A DNA stretch of 64,000 bases from Sphingomonas kyeonggiensis (GCF_030812785.1 NZ_JAUSTJ010000001.1:1674001-1738000), one strand, 5' to 3'; shown: positions 1-8,684, counted from the stretch's first letter. Made by a program: numbers and translations. Notes: a model not told the origin generated them from the sequence alone.

Positions 1-2
1 AG

Positions 3-488
3 GCCCAGCCGCACCGCGAGGACGATAGCTGGCGGCAGGATGCTCTCAAGGGCGGCTATTGGCTCCGGCGTCCGGCGGACGGCGTCGAGGCGGCCATCGT
101 CTATTGCGGCGCGGTCGCCCCCGAAGCGCTCCAGGCCTGGGCGGAGCTCGTCGACGATATCCCCGGTCTCGGCCTGTTGGCGGTGACGTCGCCCGATCTG
201 CTGCACCGAGACTGGAGCGTGGCACGGGCGGCGCGCTGGGAAGGCCGGGGCGCGGCACGAAGCCATGTCGAGCAGCTGCTGGCCCCGCTCGCGCGCGGCG
301 CCGGCCTGGTCACCGTCATCGACGCAGCGCCCGCCTCCCTGTCCTGGATCGGCGGGGTGATGGGACACCGCGTCAGCCCGCTCGGGATCGACCGCTTTGG
401 CCAGACCGGAGATCTTCCCGACCTGTATCGGGCCTATCGCCTCGACAAGGACGCCATCCACGACGCCGCGGCCGAGCTGTTCCTCTAG
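3..488 (+). CDS. AceE-like pyruvate dehydrogenase E1, C-terminal part (5' truncated by window)
   Basis: The frame is open from the left edge and ends in TAG at 486-488, so only about the last 161 residues are seen. The text DALKGGYWLRRP, then VTVIDAAPASLSWIGG and PLGIDRFGQTGDLPDLYRAY, resembles the C-terminal domain of transketolase-fold E1 enzymes, best the homodimeric pyruvate dehydrogenase E1 (AceE) type, where the GvdrFGqSGdlpdLY stretch is conserved. That enzyme decarboxylates pyruvate with thiamine diphosphate and feeds acetyl groups to E2. The catalytic ThDP-binding part lies outside the window, so another transketolase-like enzyme cannot be excluded. A strong hairpin follows the stop. 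Confidence 0.65.
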   Translation, partial: AQPHREDDSWRQDALKGGYWLRRPADGVEAAIVYCGAVAPEALQAWAELVDDIPGLGLLAVTSPDLLHRDWSVARAARWEGRGAARSHVEQLLAPLARGAGLVTVIDAAPASLSWIGGVMGHRVSPLGIDRFGQTGDLPDLYRAYRLDKDAIHDAAAELFL

Positions 489-505
489 GTCGGATCCGGG
501 GATGA

Positions 506-541
506 CCTCCCCGCCGCCGTCCGGACGTGGCGGCGGGGAGG
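506..541 (+). terminator. Hairpin terminator after the E1 gene
   Basis: CCTCCCCGCCGCC at 506-518 pairs perfectly with GGCGGCGGGGAGG at 529-541 around a 10-base loop, starting 17 bases after the E1 stop codon. There is no U tract, as is common in high-GC genomes. Confidence 0.6.
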
Positions 542-753
542 GGGCTGGCTCATGAAGTCTGCAGCACGCTCGATGCCGAGCGGAGGCTGAGGACCGGATT
601 CCGGCTTTCGGGTTACGATCGCTGCCGCCCAAGAGCCATGGCCGCAGAACCGAGGGCTTCCAGGAAAATTTTGCACCGCAATGGCGGAAAACCGACCCCG
701 ACGGCTCCCAAGGGGCAGCGCACGCACGCTGCGACTGGAGCTTTGGGGGGTAT

Positions 754-3700
754 ATGAAATCGGATCGTTCGGTTCTGTTCAGTGGTTCGGCGATCGCCGC
801 GATCACGATCGCAATGGCGTCGCCGGCGCTTGCGCAGGCGCAAGGAAGCGCAGTGCCCGCCCAGGCCGGCGAGCGCGCCGTGGGGGAAGGCACGCTCACC
901 GGCGTGATCGCGAAGGAAATCGGCGGCGACACGCTGCGCGACGCCGTGATCACGGTCGATGCCGGGGGCAAGCAGTATAGGGGCGTGAGCGACGAGGACG
1001 GGTCCTACACGGTACGCGACCTGCCGGCCGGCCCGGCTGCGGTGACGGTCGAATTCGTCGGCTATGTCACGCAGACGCAGGACGTGGTGATCGCCGCCGG
1101 CGGTACGGCGCGGCTCGATTTCAACCTGGCGCAGAGCGGCCGGGGCGGCCAGGCGGCGCGCGAGAACGAGATCATCGTCAACGGCGAGCGCGAGGGCCAG
1201 GCCAGCTCGATCCAGGCACAGCGCCGCGAAATGCAGATCGCCGACATCATCTCGACCGAGGCCTATGGCGACGTCGCCGGCGGCAATCCGGCGGAGATGA
1301 TCAAGTACATGCCCGGCGTCGACGTGGACGGCACCAACGGCACCGCGATCTACGCCTCGCTGCGCGGCCTGCCGGGCGAGTTCACCCGCACCCAGCTGAA
1401 CGGCATGGACGTGATCTCGGCCAACGCCAACTCGCCCACCGGCTATGCCAATTCGGCCGCGGCGGCGCGCGTTTTCAGCTATGAGGCGATCGGCGTGTCG
1501 GCGATCGATTCGATCGTGCTCTACAAGACGGTTGGCGCCAACCAGAATGCCGACGCGCCGGCGGGCATCGTCGATCTGCGCACCAAGCACGCCTATAACC
1601 GCAAGAAGCCGGTGCTGACCTTCTCGCTCAGCGCGTTCACGTCGGACGACATGCTGGACAAGTATCGGCATACCGGGCCGAAATCCGACGGCTGGGGCGG
1701 CAAGCGCTTCCTGCCCAATGCGAACCTGTTCTTCGCCGACAGTTTCTTCAACCACCGGCTGGGCGTGATGTTCTCGCTGGGCTTCAACGACCAGTATCTG
1801 GGTTACGAACAGAACACGATGAGCCGCAGCTACGCGCCAACGGCGAAAAGCCCGGGGCCGCTTGCCTTCACTGCCTATGAGACCGCTGCCAACCCGCGCC
1901 AGACCACGCGGCGCACCGGCTCGCTCCAGCTCGACTTCAAGGCGAACGACAAGCTGAATTTCGGCTTCCTCGCGATCGCCTATCGCGGCGACGTGTACCA
2001 GAACACGACCGGCGATGTGACCTACACCACCGGCGCGCGCAGCGGCGTGATTGGCGATCCGCTGAGCAACTTCACCACCACCACCGGTGCCAAGATGACG
2101 GTGAGCGGCGGCGGCCAGTACAAGGTCAACAACGGCAACATCCTGGCGCCGAGCTTCGAATGGAAGAGCGGCAATTTCCACCTGGACGGCAGCTTCGCCT
2201 ATTCGGACAGCCACAGCTATTACGATACGCCGCACCGCGAACAGGTGGGCACCGCGCCGACGCTGACGCTGTCCGGCACCCCGCAGTTCAGCATGGTCAA
2301 GAACAGCCGGGGGCTGATGGGCACCGACTGGACGGTGACCCAGACCGCCGGCCTCGACTGGTCGAACCCGGCCAACTACACGATCAGCGCGCCGCAGATC
2401 CGCACCAGCGGCGGGCAGGACGCCTTCATCTACGAGAAATCGGGCCAGATGAATGCGCGCTATGAGGGGCATCTCGGCAATGTGCCGCTGACGCTGCAGT
2501 CGGGCTTCAAGATCAGCAACGTCAATTACCGCTTCGGCGACGACACCTTCCTCGACAGCATCTACAACTATGTCGGGCCGATGACGAACGCGCAGTTCAT
2601 CCAGGCGTTCGTCAATCCCTATCAGCGGACGGTGTACGATCAGTCGGGATCGTACCATTATTCACTCTCGGGCTCGAACTACATCCCGACCTTCGACACC
2701 CACAAGCTCTATCTCGACTTCGCCAACAACCCGAGCAACTGGACCAAGGCGGTGCCGACCGCAGCCAATTACGCGGCGGCGGCGTACAACAACAAGACGC
2801 GGTTCCAGGAGAACATCAAGGCGATCTACGGCATGGCGACCGCGGAGATCGCGCCGCGGCTGAAGTTCCGCGCCGGCCTGCGCGCCGAATGGACCAGCAA
2901 CACCTCCTTCGGCTTCACGCAGATGCCGGCGGCGGAGCTCAAGACGCACACCGATCCGGCGACCGGCAAGGCCTGCGCGGTCGCCACCACCGGCATCGCC
3001 ACCACCATCCCCTGCGTCGACATCCAATATGGCAGCAACGGGGTCCAGAAGACGACGGGCAGCTATTTCAACCTGTTCCCCTCGGCCTCGATCAAGTGGA
3101 CCTTCGGCGACAGCAACGACATCGACGCGGGCTATAGCCACACGATCCTGCGCCCCGGCCTGAACGCGACCGCGGGCAATGCCAGCTATGATCCGTTGGG
3201 CGGCGACCTGGGCACCGGGCTGATCACCATCCCCAACCCGGCACTGCAGCCGGCGACGTCGGACAATTTCTCGGCCCGCTACTCGCGCTATTTCAAGAGC
3301 GTTGGCCTGTTCAACGTCGGGGTCTATTACAACCGGATCAAGGGCCTGGCGGTCGCCCAGGCGAACCTGACCGCCGACGAGGCGGGCCCGGCCGCGACCC
3401 AGGCGCTGGCGCAGCTGGGCATCGACGATCCGACGGGCATCCTGTTCACCACCTACAAGCAGGTGAGCCTGGTCACTATCAAGGGCATCGAGGCGAGCTT
3501 CCAGCACAGCTTCAGCTGGCTGCCCTCGCCGCTCAACGGCCTGTCGGTGCGCGGCGCCTTCATGCACAACGAGCCCGACACGCATGGCGACGACCCGCTG
3601 CTGCGCCTGGGCAACAATATCGGCTCGGCCGCAGTCATGTACGAAAAGGGGCCGGTGCGCTTCTACGTCAACTTGCTGTGGAACGACGACAAGCTGCGCT

Positions 3701-3939
3701 CGACCACGCCGAGCTGGTTCCAGGCCCGCACCGATCTGAGCGCGAACCTGCGCGTCAAGGTGAACAAGCATTTCGAGCTGTTCGGCACCATGTCGAACCT
3801 GCTCAACAAGCCGTACAATGTCGTGGTCCCCGGCAATGCCCCGGGCACGCAGACCGCGGATCCCACGCTGCCCAACCACACGGCGATCGAGAACTGGTTC
3901 GGCCGCTCCGGCACCATCGGCATCCGCGGCCGCTTCTAG
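754..3939 (+). CDS. TonB-dependent receptor with N-terminal carboxypeptidase-regulatory-like domain
   Basis: A 1061-residue outer-membrane receptor. Residues 1 to about 28 form a Sec signal peptide ending ALAQAQ. Residues about 46-130 are an Ig-like CarboxypepD_reg domain (TLTGVIAKEIGGDTLRDAVI...DGSYTVRDLPAG), followed by a possible TonB box (NEIIVNGE), a plug (about 160-285; AEMIKYMPGVDVDG, ASLRGLPGEFTRTQLNGMDV) and a long barrel ending with the terminal aromatic GIRGRF. Such receptors import scarce ligands using TonB energy. The start has a strong G-rich Shine-Dalgarno (TTTGGGGGGTAT). The next gene, 117 bases downstream on the same strand, encodes a PhoD-like phosphodiesterase, which hints at a phosphorylated substrate; that link is inference. 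No Pho box was found upstream. Confidence 0.93.
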   Translation: MKSDRSVLFSGSAIAAITIAMASPALAQAQGSAVPAQAGERAVGEGTLTGVIAKEIGGDTLRDAVITVDAGGKQYRGVSDEDGSYTVRDLPAGPAAVTVEFVGYVTQTQDVVIAAGGTARLDFNLAQSGRGGQAARENEIIVNGEREGQASSIQAQRREMQIADIISTEAYGDVAGGNPAEMIKYMPGVDVDGTNGTAIYASLRGLPGEFTRTQLNGMDVISANANSPTGYANSAAAARVFSYEAIGVSAIDSIVLYKTVGANQNADAPAGIVDLRTKHAYNRKKPVLTFSLSAFTSDDMLDKYRHTGPKSDGWGGKRFLPNANLFFADSFFNHRLGVMFSLGFNDQYLGYEQNTMSRSYAPTAKSPGPLAFTAYETAANPRQTTRRTGSLQLDFKANDKLNFGFLAIAYRGDVYQNTTGDVTYTTGARSGVIGDPLSNFTTTTGAKMTVSGGGQYKVNNGNILAPSFEWKSGNFHLDGSFAYSDSHSYYDTPHREQVGTAPTLTLSGTPQFSMVKNSRGLMGTDWTVTQTAGLDWSNPANYTISAPQIRTSGGQDAFIYEKSGQMNARYEGHLGNVPLTLQSGFKISNVNYRFGDDTFLDSIYNYVGPMTNAQFIQAFVNPYQRTVYDQSGSYHYSLSGSNYIPTFDTHKLYLDFANNPSNWTKAVPTAANYAAAAYNNKTRFQENIKAIYGMATAEIAPRLKFRAGLRAEWTSNTSFGFTQMPAAELKTHTDPATGKACAVATTGIATTIPCVDIQYGSNGVQKTTGSYFNLFPSASIKWTFGDSNDIDAGYSHTILRPGLNATAGNASYDPLGGDLGTGLITIPNPALQPATSDNFSARYSRYFKSVGLFNVGVYYNRIKGLAVAQANLTADEAGPAATQALAQLGIDDPTGILFTTYKQVSLVTIKGIEASFQHSFSWLPSPLNGLSVRGAFMHNEPDTHGDDPLLRLGNNIGSAAVMYEKGPVRFYVNLLWNDDKLRSTTPSWFQARTDLSANLRVKVNKHFELFGTMSNLLNKPYNVVVPGNAPGTQTADPTLPNHTAIENWFGRSGTIGIRGRF

Positions 3940-3952
3940 AACCCTCATGCCT

Positions 3953-4008
3953 GGCCGGCGCCCAATCCGTCGCGCTCGAACTCGAGTTTCGGCGATTGGG
4001 CGCCGGCC
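3953..4008 (+). terminator. Inverted repeat between TonB receptor and phoD-like gene
   Basis: GGCCGGCGCCCAATC (3953-3967) and GATTGGGCGCCGGCC (3994-4008) are perfect 15-base complements around a 26-base loop that itself contains TCGAACTCGA. It begins 14 bases after the receptor stop. It could act as an attenuator, an mRNA 3'-end stabiliser, or a terminator; no U tract follows. Confidence 0.5.
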
Positions 4009-4055
4009 CGCGCGGCCTGCGTGCGCTTCCCACCTTCGATACCGGAGATAACCGA

Positions 4056-5648
4056 ATGACCCTCGTGCTCGATCGCCGCAAGCTGCTTGCCGGTGCCGGC
4101 GGCCTTGCCCTGTTCGCCGGGCTGGCGCCTGCCTCCTGGGCGGCGGCGGGGTTCAACCGTTATCCCTTCTCGCTGGGCATCGCCGCAGGCGATCCCTGGC
4201 CGGACGGGTTCGTGATCTGGACCCGATTGGCCCCCGAACCGCTTGCCGAGCATGGCGGCATGCCGATGGTCGCCGTGCCGGTGCGCTGGGAAGTGGCGGA
4301 GGACGCGCGCTTCGCGCGGATCGTGCAGAAAGGCGAGGCGGTCGCCCGGCCGGAGCTCGGCCATTCGGTGCATGTCGAGCTCGCCAGCCTCAATCCGGGG
4401 CGCCCCTATTGGTACCGCTTCCTCGTCGAGGGCGCCGAGGCGAGCCCGGTCGGCATGGCGCGCATGGCCCCCGTCACCGGCGCGGCGGTCGATCGCCTGC
4501 GTCTCGCGGTCGCCGGCTGCCAGGCCTATCCGCAGGGCTGGTACGAAGCCTGGCGCCACATCAGCCGGGAAAGCGATCTGGACGCTGTCTTCCACTATGG
4601 CGACTACATCTATGAAAGCGCGATGCATCCGCCGACGAAGAACATGCTGATCCGCGATGCGGCCGGCAGCCTGGTTTCGCGCGATCATTTCGGAGACGAA
4701 ATCTACAGCCTCGACGATTATCGGCGGCGCTATGCCCAGTACAAGAGCGACCCGGATCTGCAGGCGGCGCATGCCGCGGCAGCGTTCGTGATGTCGTTCG
4801 ACGATCACGAGGTCGACAACAACTGGGCCAGCAGGTTCGATCAGGACGGCACGCCGCCCGAAGCGTTCCTGCTCCGCCGCTATGCTGCGATGCAGGCATG
4901 GTACGAGCATATGCCGGTGCGCCGGGCGCAGATGCCGGGGCCGGGCGGGATCACCATGTATCGCCGGCTCGACTTCGGTTCGCTGCTGCGCATGCATGTG
5001 CTCGATACCCGCAGCTACCGGGACGACCAGCTCTGCGAGAAGCCGGGCGAGACCGCCTGCCGCGCCACCGACGGGCCCGAGGCGACGATCACGGGCAAGG
5101 CGCAGGAGGCCTGGCTCGACCAGGGCCTCGCCGGCAAGGCGCGCTGGAACCTGATCGCGCAACAGGTCTTCGTCATGCCGCTCTATGGCGCCGGCGCCGA
5201 TGGCGGGCGGCAGCTGCGGCCCGGTCCGGACACCTGGAGCGGCTATCCCGCTTCGCGAGCGCGGCTCGTCCAGTCGATTGCGCGCCACAAGCTCAGCAAT
5301 GTCGTCATCGCCACCGGCGACGCGCATATCCATGCGATCGGCACCGTGCCGATGCGCGACGATGCACCGGATGGCCCGGCCGCGGCCGTCGAGTTCCTCG
5401 CCACGTCGGTCACCTCGGGCGGGGACGGCACGCCGGGCGAGATCCCGCGGCACAAGGCGCTGCGCGAGGCCAGCCCCAATGTCGCGCTGCTCAACAACCA
5501 GCGCGGCTATCAGATGTTCGATATTACCACGAAGGATTGGCGGACGGACGTTAAGGTGCTGGACAGGGTCCAGTCGCCTGATGGGACGCTCAGCACGCTT
5601 GCCCGTTTCGCGGTCGAGCCGGACAAGGTTGCGCTGCATCGCCTTTGA
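4056..5648 (+). CDS. phoD: PhoD-like alkaline phosphatase / phosphodiesterase, Tat-exported
   Basis: A 530-residue protein with a twin-arginine signal (LDRRKLLAGAGGLALFAG) and AxA cleavage region (SWAAAG). PhoD landmarks appear in order: LGIAAGDPWPDGFVIWTRL (N-terminal PhoD_N domain), VAGCQAYPQGWYEAWRHI, VFHYGDYIYE, SFDDHEVDNNW, HVLDTRSYRDDQ and ATGDAHIHAIG, which supply the metal ligands of the metallophosphatase core. The family hydrolyses phosphate mono- and diesters in the periplasm, usually with Fe3+/Ca2+. The ATG at 4056 follows a GGAG sequence (ACCGGAGATAACCGA). The enzyme sits directly behind a TonB receptor, suggesting uptake and dephosphorylation of one organophosphate. Confidence 0.9.
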   Translation: MTLVLDRRKLLAGAGGLALFAGLAPASWAAAGFNRYPFSLGIAAGDPWPDGFVIWTRLAPEPLAEHGGMPMVAVPVRWEVAEDARFARIVQKGEAVARPELGHSVHVELASLNPGRPYWYRFLVEGAEASPVGMARMAPVTGAAVDRLRLAVAGCQAYPQGWYEAWRHISRESDLDAVFHYGDYIYESAMHPPTKNMLIRDAAGSLVSRDHFGDEIYSLDDYRRRYAQYKSDPDLQAAHAAAAFVMSFDDHEVDNNWASRFDQDGTPPEAFLLRRYAAMQAWYEHMPVRRAQMPGPGGITMYRRLDFGSLLRMHVLDTRSYRDDQLCEKPGETACRATDGPEATITGKAQEAWLDQGLAGKARWNLIAQQVFVMPLYGAGADGGRQLRPGPDTWSGYPASRARLVQSIARHKLSNVVIATGDAHIHAIGTVPMRDDAPDGPAAAVEFLATSVTSGGDGTPGEIPRHKALREASPNVALLNNQRGYQMFDITTKDWRTDVKVLDRVQSPDGTLSTLARFAVEPDKVALHRL

Positions 5649-5676
5649 CCAGGTCCCGGGATGGCCGAAGCGAATT

Positions 5677-5709
5677 GGGCGTCTTGTTGGCTCACTGCCA
5701 CAGACGCCC
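5677..5709. terminator. Convergent-gene hairpin
   Basis: GGGCGTC (5677-5683) pairs with GACGCCC (5703-5709), with TGGC/GCCA pairing inside the loop. It lies between the convergent phoD-like and hxlR-family genes and could serve both. Confidence 0.45.
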
Positions 5710-5716
5710 TGAACCG

Positions 5717-6112
5717 CTATCCTTGCGCGGGCTCGCCCGGTGCCATGCCGGACCCAAGCGAGACTTCGGGCTCGCGCGCCTGAAATGCCTCTCCCCAATC
5801 GCGGAGACTGATCAGTACCGGCTCCAGCGTCCGTCCGAAATCGGTCAGCTCATACTCCACGCGCGGCGGTACCTCCGGATAGACGATGCGGCGAATGACG
5901 CCGTCCTCTTCGAGCTCCCGAAGCTGCAAGGTGATCATGCGCGGCGTGGCATTGGGGGTCAGCCGGCAGAGTGCGTTGAAGCGCACCCGCCCATCGAGGA
6001 GATGGAACACCAGGACGGGTTTCCAGAGCCCGCCCACCACGCTCATCGTCGCCTCCACCGCGCATCCGGTCTTGGTCGCGCGGCGGCGCGGACCTCTCAC
6101 ACTATCATTCAT
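5717..6112 (-). CDS. HxlR-family transcriptional regulator
   Basis: A 131-residue winged-helix regulator. The HxlR signature is clear: an early cysteine (TGCAVEATMSVVGGLWKPVLVFHLL), then RFNALCRLTPNATPRMITLQLRELEEDGVIRR and YELTDFGRTLEPVL. Members of the YodB/HypR/QorR branch use a conserved N-terminal Cys, here about residue 17, to sense quinones, aldehydes or other electrophiles and to release DNA. The gene is divergent from a quinone-oxidoreductase-like MDR gene, the usual arrangement for this type. Its ATG lies inside a perfect 14-base palindrome, so it is very likely autorepressed. The inducer is unknown. Confidence 0.9.
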   Translation of the reverse strand: MNDSVRGPRRRATKTGCAVEATMSVVGGLWKPVLVFHLLDGRVRFNALCRLTPNATPRMITLQLRELEEDGVIRRIVYPEVPPRVEYELTDFGRTLEPVLISLRDWGEAFQAREPEVSLGSGMAPGEPAQG

Positions 6113-6139
6113 GTACGTACATGTCCTTTTTGTACGTAC
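6110..6139. promoter_or_regulatory. Twin HxlR operators in the divergent promoter
   Basis: CATGTACGTACATG at 6110-6123 is a perfect 14-base palindrome that includes the start codon of the HxlR-family gene. A second GTACGTAC core occurs at 6132-6139, 19 bases away centre to centre. Both lie between the divergent start codons (6112 and 6200). The position suggests repression of both genes. Confidence 0.75.
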
Positions 6140-6199
6140 TTACGGTAATGACGATGCAAGCCTAGGTCCATCCTCGATCAACAAGCCGAGGAGAATCCC

Positions 6200-7201
6200 A
6201 TGCGTGCCTATCGATTGAACGGAGCCGCCGCTCCCCTGAGGCCTGTGGAAGAAGCCGATCCCACGCCCGGCCCGGGCCAGGTGCTGGTCGACTTGAAGGC
6301 GGCGACTCTGAACTACCGCGACATGATTGTCCGGGAGGGACGATATGGCGGGGAGCAGCGGGCGGATCTGGTTCCCCTGTCGGACGGCGCGGGCATCATC
6401 AGCGCTGTCGGCGAAGGCGTGTCGCCCGATCGCCTCGGCGAGCGCGTGGCGATCGGGTTCATGCCGGGCTGGAGCGAAGGGCCGTTCAGCGCAGGGAAGC
6501 AAGCCGGCGCTCTGGGGGGCGGGTTCGTCGATGGCGTGCTGCAGGAGAAGATCGTCGTGCCCGCGAGCGGGACGGCGCGCCTTCCGGAAGACTGGTCCTT
6601 CGTCGAAGGCGCGGCCTATCCGTGCGCCGGGGTCACGGCATGGAACTGCCTGTTCGGGGGACGAGGCGTCTGGCTTGGCGAAACCGTGCTGATTCAGGGG
6701 ACCGGAGGCGTCTCGACCTTCGCCCTGCAATTCGCCCACGCCGTCGGCGCGCGGGTGATCGTGACATCCAGTTCCGATGCCAAGCTCGCCCAGGCCAAGG
6801 CGCTCGGCGCGGCGGAAGGCATCAACTATCGCGACACGCCGGAATGGGGCTTGCGGGCGGCGGAGATCGCGGGCGGGGAAGGGGTCGACCACGTCGTCGA
6901 AGTCGGCGGATCCGGGACGTTGAACCAGGCCCTGCAAGCGGTTCGCCCCGGCGGCGAAGTCGCGCTGGTCGGCGTGCTGACCGGCTTTGGCGGCGAAGTG
7001 AATACCGGCGCGATTCTGATGAAGGCTATCAATGTGCGCGGCGTTTACGTGGGATCGGTGGCCGAGCTGGCGGCCGCGCTGCGATCGGGCATTCGCCCTG
7101 TCATCGACCGGGTTTTCCCGTTCGACCGGGCCGATGCCGCATTCGAGCATCTGCGCAGTGGAGCCCATCGCGGCAAAGTCGCCATCCAGATCGCGGAGTG
7201 A
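6200..7201 (+). CDS. Zinc-independent MDR oxidoreductase (quinone reductase / alcohol dehydrogenase-like)
   Basis: A 333-residue medium-chain dehydrogenase/reductase. The N-terminal GroES-like domain (about 1-120) has LNYRDMIVREGRY and DGAGIISAVGEGV. The Rossmann half (about 140-290) has LIQGTGGVSTFALQFAHAVGARVIVTSS, with a GTGGVS nucleotide-binding turn typical of NADPH-using quinone reductases. The structural and catalytic zinc cysteines of classic alcohol dehydrogenases are not apparent. The ATG follows a good Shine-Dalgarno (GAGGAGAATCCC). Divergence from an HxlR regulator points to detoxification of quinones or reactive carbonyls. The substrate is not predictable. Confidence 0.85.
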   Translation: MRAYRLNGAAAPLRPVEEADPTPGPGQVLVDLKAATLNYRDMIVREGRYGGEQRADLVPLSDGAGIISAVGEGVSPDRLGERVAIGFMPGWSEGPFSAGKQAGALGGGFVDGVLQEKIVVPASGTARLPEDWSFVEGAAYPCAGVTAWNCLFGGRGVWLGETVLIQGTGGVSTFALQFAHAVGARVIVTSSSDAKLAQAKALGAAEGINYRDTPEWGLRAAEIAGGEGVDHVVEVGGSGTLNQALQAVRPGGEVALVGVLTGFGGEVNTGAILMKAINVRGVYVGSVAELAAALRSGIRPVIDRVFPFDRADAAFEHLRSGAHRGKVAIQIAE

Positions 7202-7208
7202 CGATATC

Positions 7209-7244
7209 GGGCGCCGGGCGGTCTTGCATGTCCGCCCGGCGCCC
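7209..7244. terminator. Bidirectional hairpin terminator
   Basis: GGGCGCCGGGCGG (7209-7221) pairs perfectly with CCGCCCGGCGCCC (7232-7244) around a 10-base loop, between convergent genes. Confidence 0.6.
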
Positions 7245-7285
7245 ATCGTCACACCAGCCATTTCGCTCGGCCAGTCGGCGTGGTC

Positions 7286-7882
7286 TCAGTGCGGCGTCGG
7301 CCGAAAGCCCCCGGCCATCAGGCGAAATGCCTCCGCCGCCCGCGGCAATATGGCCTGGGGATCGTCGCTGGCGGCCACCCACAGCGCCGCGTTCAAGGCC
7401 GCGCCGCACAGCAGCCGAGCGGCTGCCTCGATATCGACGTTCCGCATGACGCCATCGGCGACGAGGTTTTCGACCGCCTCTATCGTCGCCTGCAGGCAAG
7501 CATTCTGGCTCGGCCAATGCGAGGGATCGCCAAGAAAGGCAGGCCCGTCGAGAAGCACGATCCGGCGGACCTCGGGATCCAGTGCCATCGCGATATAGGC
7601 CTCTCCCTCCGCCAGGAGCTGCTCCCAGGCATCGCCGGCACCGGCGCTTGCCGCCCGGGCGCGCTCGGCCATCTCGCCGTCGACCTGCGCGACGACAGCG
7701 GCGAGCAGGCCCTTCTTGTCACCGAAATTGTGATACAGCGCGCCGCGGGTCAGGCCGACGGATGCGGTCAGCTCGTCCATCGAGGCGCTGGCGAACCCCT
7801 CCGCAGCGAACGCCTTGCGACCGGCCGCGAGCAGCTTGGTCCGGTTCTCCTCCATTGTATCGATGCGACGTCGCGCGGCCAC
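7286..7882 (-). CDS. TetR/AcrR-family transcriptional regulator
   Basis: The N-terminal TetR helix-turn-helix is clear (TKLLAAGRKAFAAEGFASAS, then MDELTASVGLTRGALYHNF, then GDKKGLL); the rest is an all-helical ligand domain. I place the start at GTG 7882 (198 residues) because AAGAGGAATGCC precedes it with good spacing. An ATG at 7924 is open in frame but lies inside one of the operators, and ATG 7855 is a shorter alternative. The divergent neighbour encodes a RidA-family protein, with three matching palindromes between them. The ligand is unknown. Confidence 0.88.
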   Translation of the reverse strand: MAARRRIDTMEENRTKLLAAGRKAFAAEGFASASMDELTASVGLTRGALYHNFGDKKGLLAAVVAQVDGEMAERARAASAGAGDAWEQLLAEGEAYIAMALDPEVRRIVLLDGPAFLGDPSHWPSQNACLQATIEAVENLVADGVMRNVDIEAAARLLCGAALNAALWVAASDDPQAILPRAAEAFRLMAGGFRPTPH

Positions 7883-7897
7883 GGCATTCCTCTTTTC

Positions 7898-7964
7898 ACA
7901 TACGGGTCGTATATGAATTGACATACGGTACGTATGTCACCATTTCCGGATACGCCGCGTATGT
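7898..7964. promoter_or_regulatory. Three tandem TetR-type palindromes
   Basis: Three copies of one pattern, RYATAC-N5-GTATRT or close to it: ACATAC-GGGTC-GTATAT (7898-7914), ACATAC-GGTAC-GTATGT (7921-7937) and GGATAC-GCCGC-GTATGT (7948-7964). Their centres are 23 and 27 bases apart and lie between the divergent tetR and ridA-family genes. Such spacing suits cooperative binding of TetR dimers that repress both promoters. Confidence 0.78.
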
Positions 7965-8019
7965 GACGCGCGGCCGCTCAAATCAAGGCCGCCTTCGCGC
8001 GGCGTACCAGGAGATTCCC

Positions 8020-8412
8020 ATGGCCAAGCGTGATGCCGTCTTCCCTGCCGGTCGGCACGACCTCTATGAGCAGCATCGTTATTCAGCGGCGGTTCGATCG
8101 GGTGACCTGCTCTTCGTCTCGGGCCAGGTCGGCAGTCGCACCGATGGCTCGCCCGAGCCGGATTTCGAGGCCCAGGTCCGCCTCGCCTTCGCCAATCTCG
8201 AAGCGACGCTGAAGGCGGGCGGTTGCGGGCTGGACGATATCCTGGACGTCACGACCTTCCACACCGACCCTGAGAAGCAGTTCGACACCGTCCTGAAGGT
8301 GAAGGACGAAGCGTTCCCGCTGGCGCCCTATCCGGCCTGGACCGCGATCGGCGTCAACTGGTTGGCGGGCTTCGATTTCGAGATCAAGGTGACCGCCCGC
8401 ATTCCGCGCTAA
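8020..8412 (+). CDS. RidA (YjgF/UK114) family protein
   Basis: A 130-residue single-domain protein with the RidA fold signature: YSAAVRSGDLLFVSGQVG near the N terminus, then FEAQVRLAFANLEATLKAGGCGLDDILDVTTFHTDPE and YPAWTAIGVNWLAGFDFEIKVTARIP. RidA proteins deaminate reactive enamine/imine intermediates; many subfamilies have other or unknown roles. The canonical catalytic Arg of the RidA subfamily (in an R-x-x-V-E-V-type C-terminal motif) is not obvious here, where the end reads EIKVTARIPR, so this may be a divergent Rid subgroup. The ATG follows AGGAG. Control by the divergent TetR regulator is likely. Confidence 0.85.
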   Translation: MAKRDAVFPAGRHDLYEQHRYSAAVRSGDLLFVSGQVGSRTDGSPEPDFEAQVRLAFANLEATLKAGGCGLDDILDVTTFHTDPEKQFDTVLKVKDEAFPLAPYPAWTAIGVNWLAGFDFEIKVTARIPR

Positions 8413-8684
8413 CCGTCCGCCCCTTTGGCATGAGTGGGCTTCGTCGCATCGTCGCGAAGCCCGTGCCGGCCCTGGCGTGTCTCGACGACGAAGGCGAAGC
8501 AAGCGCCGTGCGCCCGGCACCATGGTCAAGCCTGCAGCTCCGCGCTCGGGCTAATCGCATTCCTGGTACGCCCGCCGCGAGTCTCGTGACCGGATCAGCG
8601 ACAACCGCGGATGGCGGATCGAACGCGCCAGACATGCGTCTATTGCGGGCGGTTCCGCCGGGCCGCTGCGTAGTGAGGATGGCC

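Noticed and set aside
489..753. A Pho box before the TonB/PhoD pair
   Set aside because: No CTGTCAT-like direct repeats were found in the interval.
613..2658. A 681-codon open frame on the minus strand across the first TonB receptor gene
   Set aside because: It lies antisense to a receptor with a signal peptide, plug and barrel. Its sequence is low-complexity Arg/Ala/Val rich, as expected from the complement of a high-GC gene.
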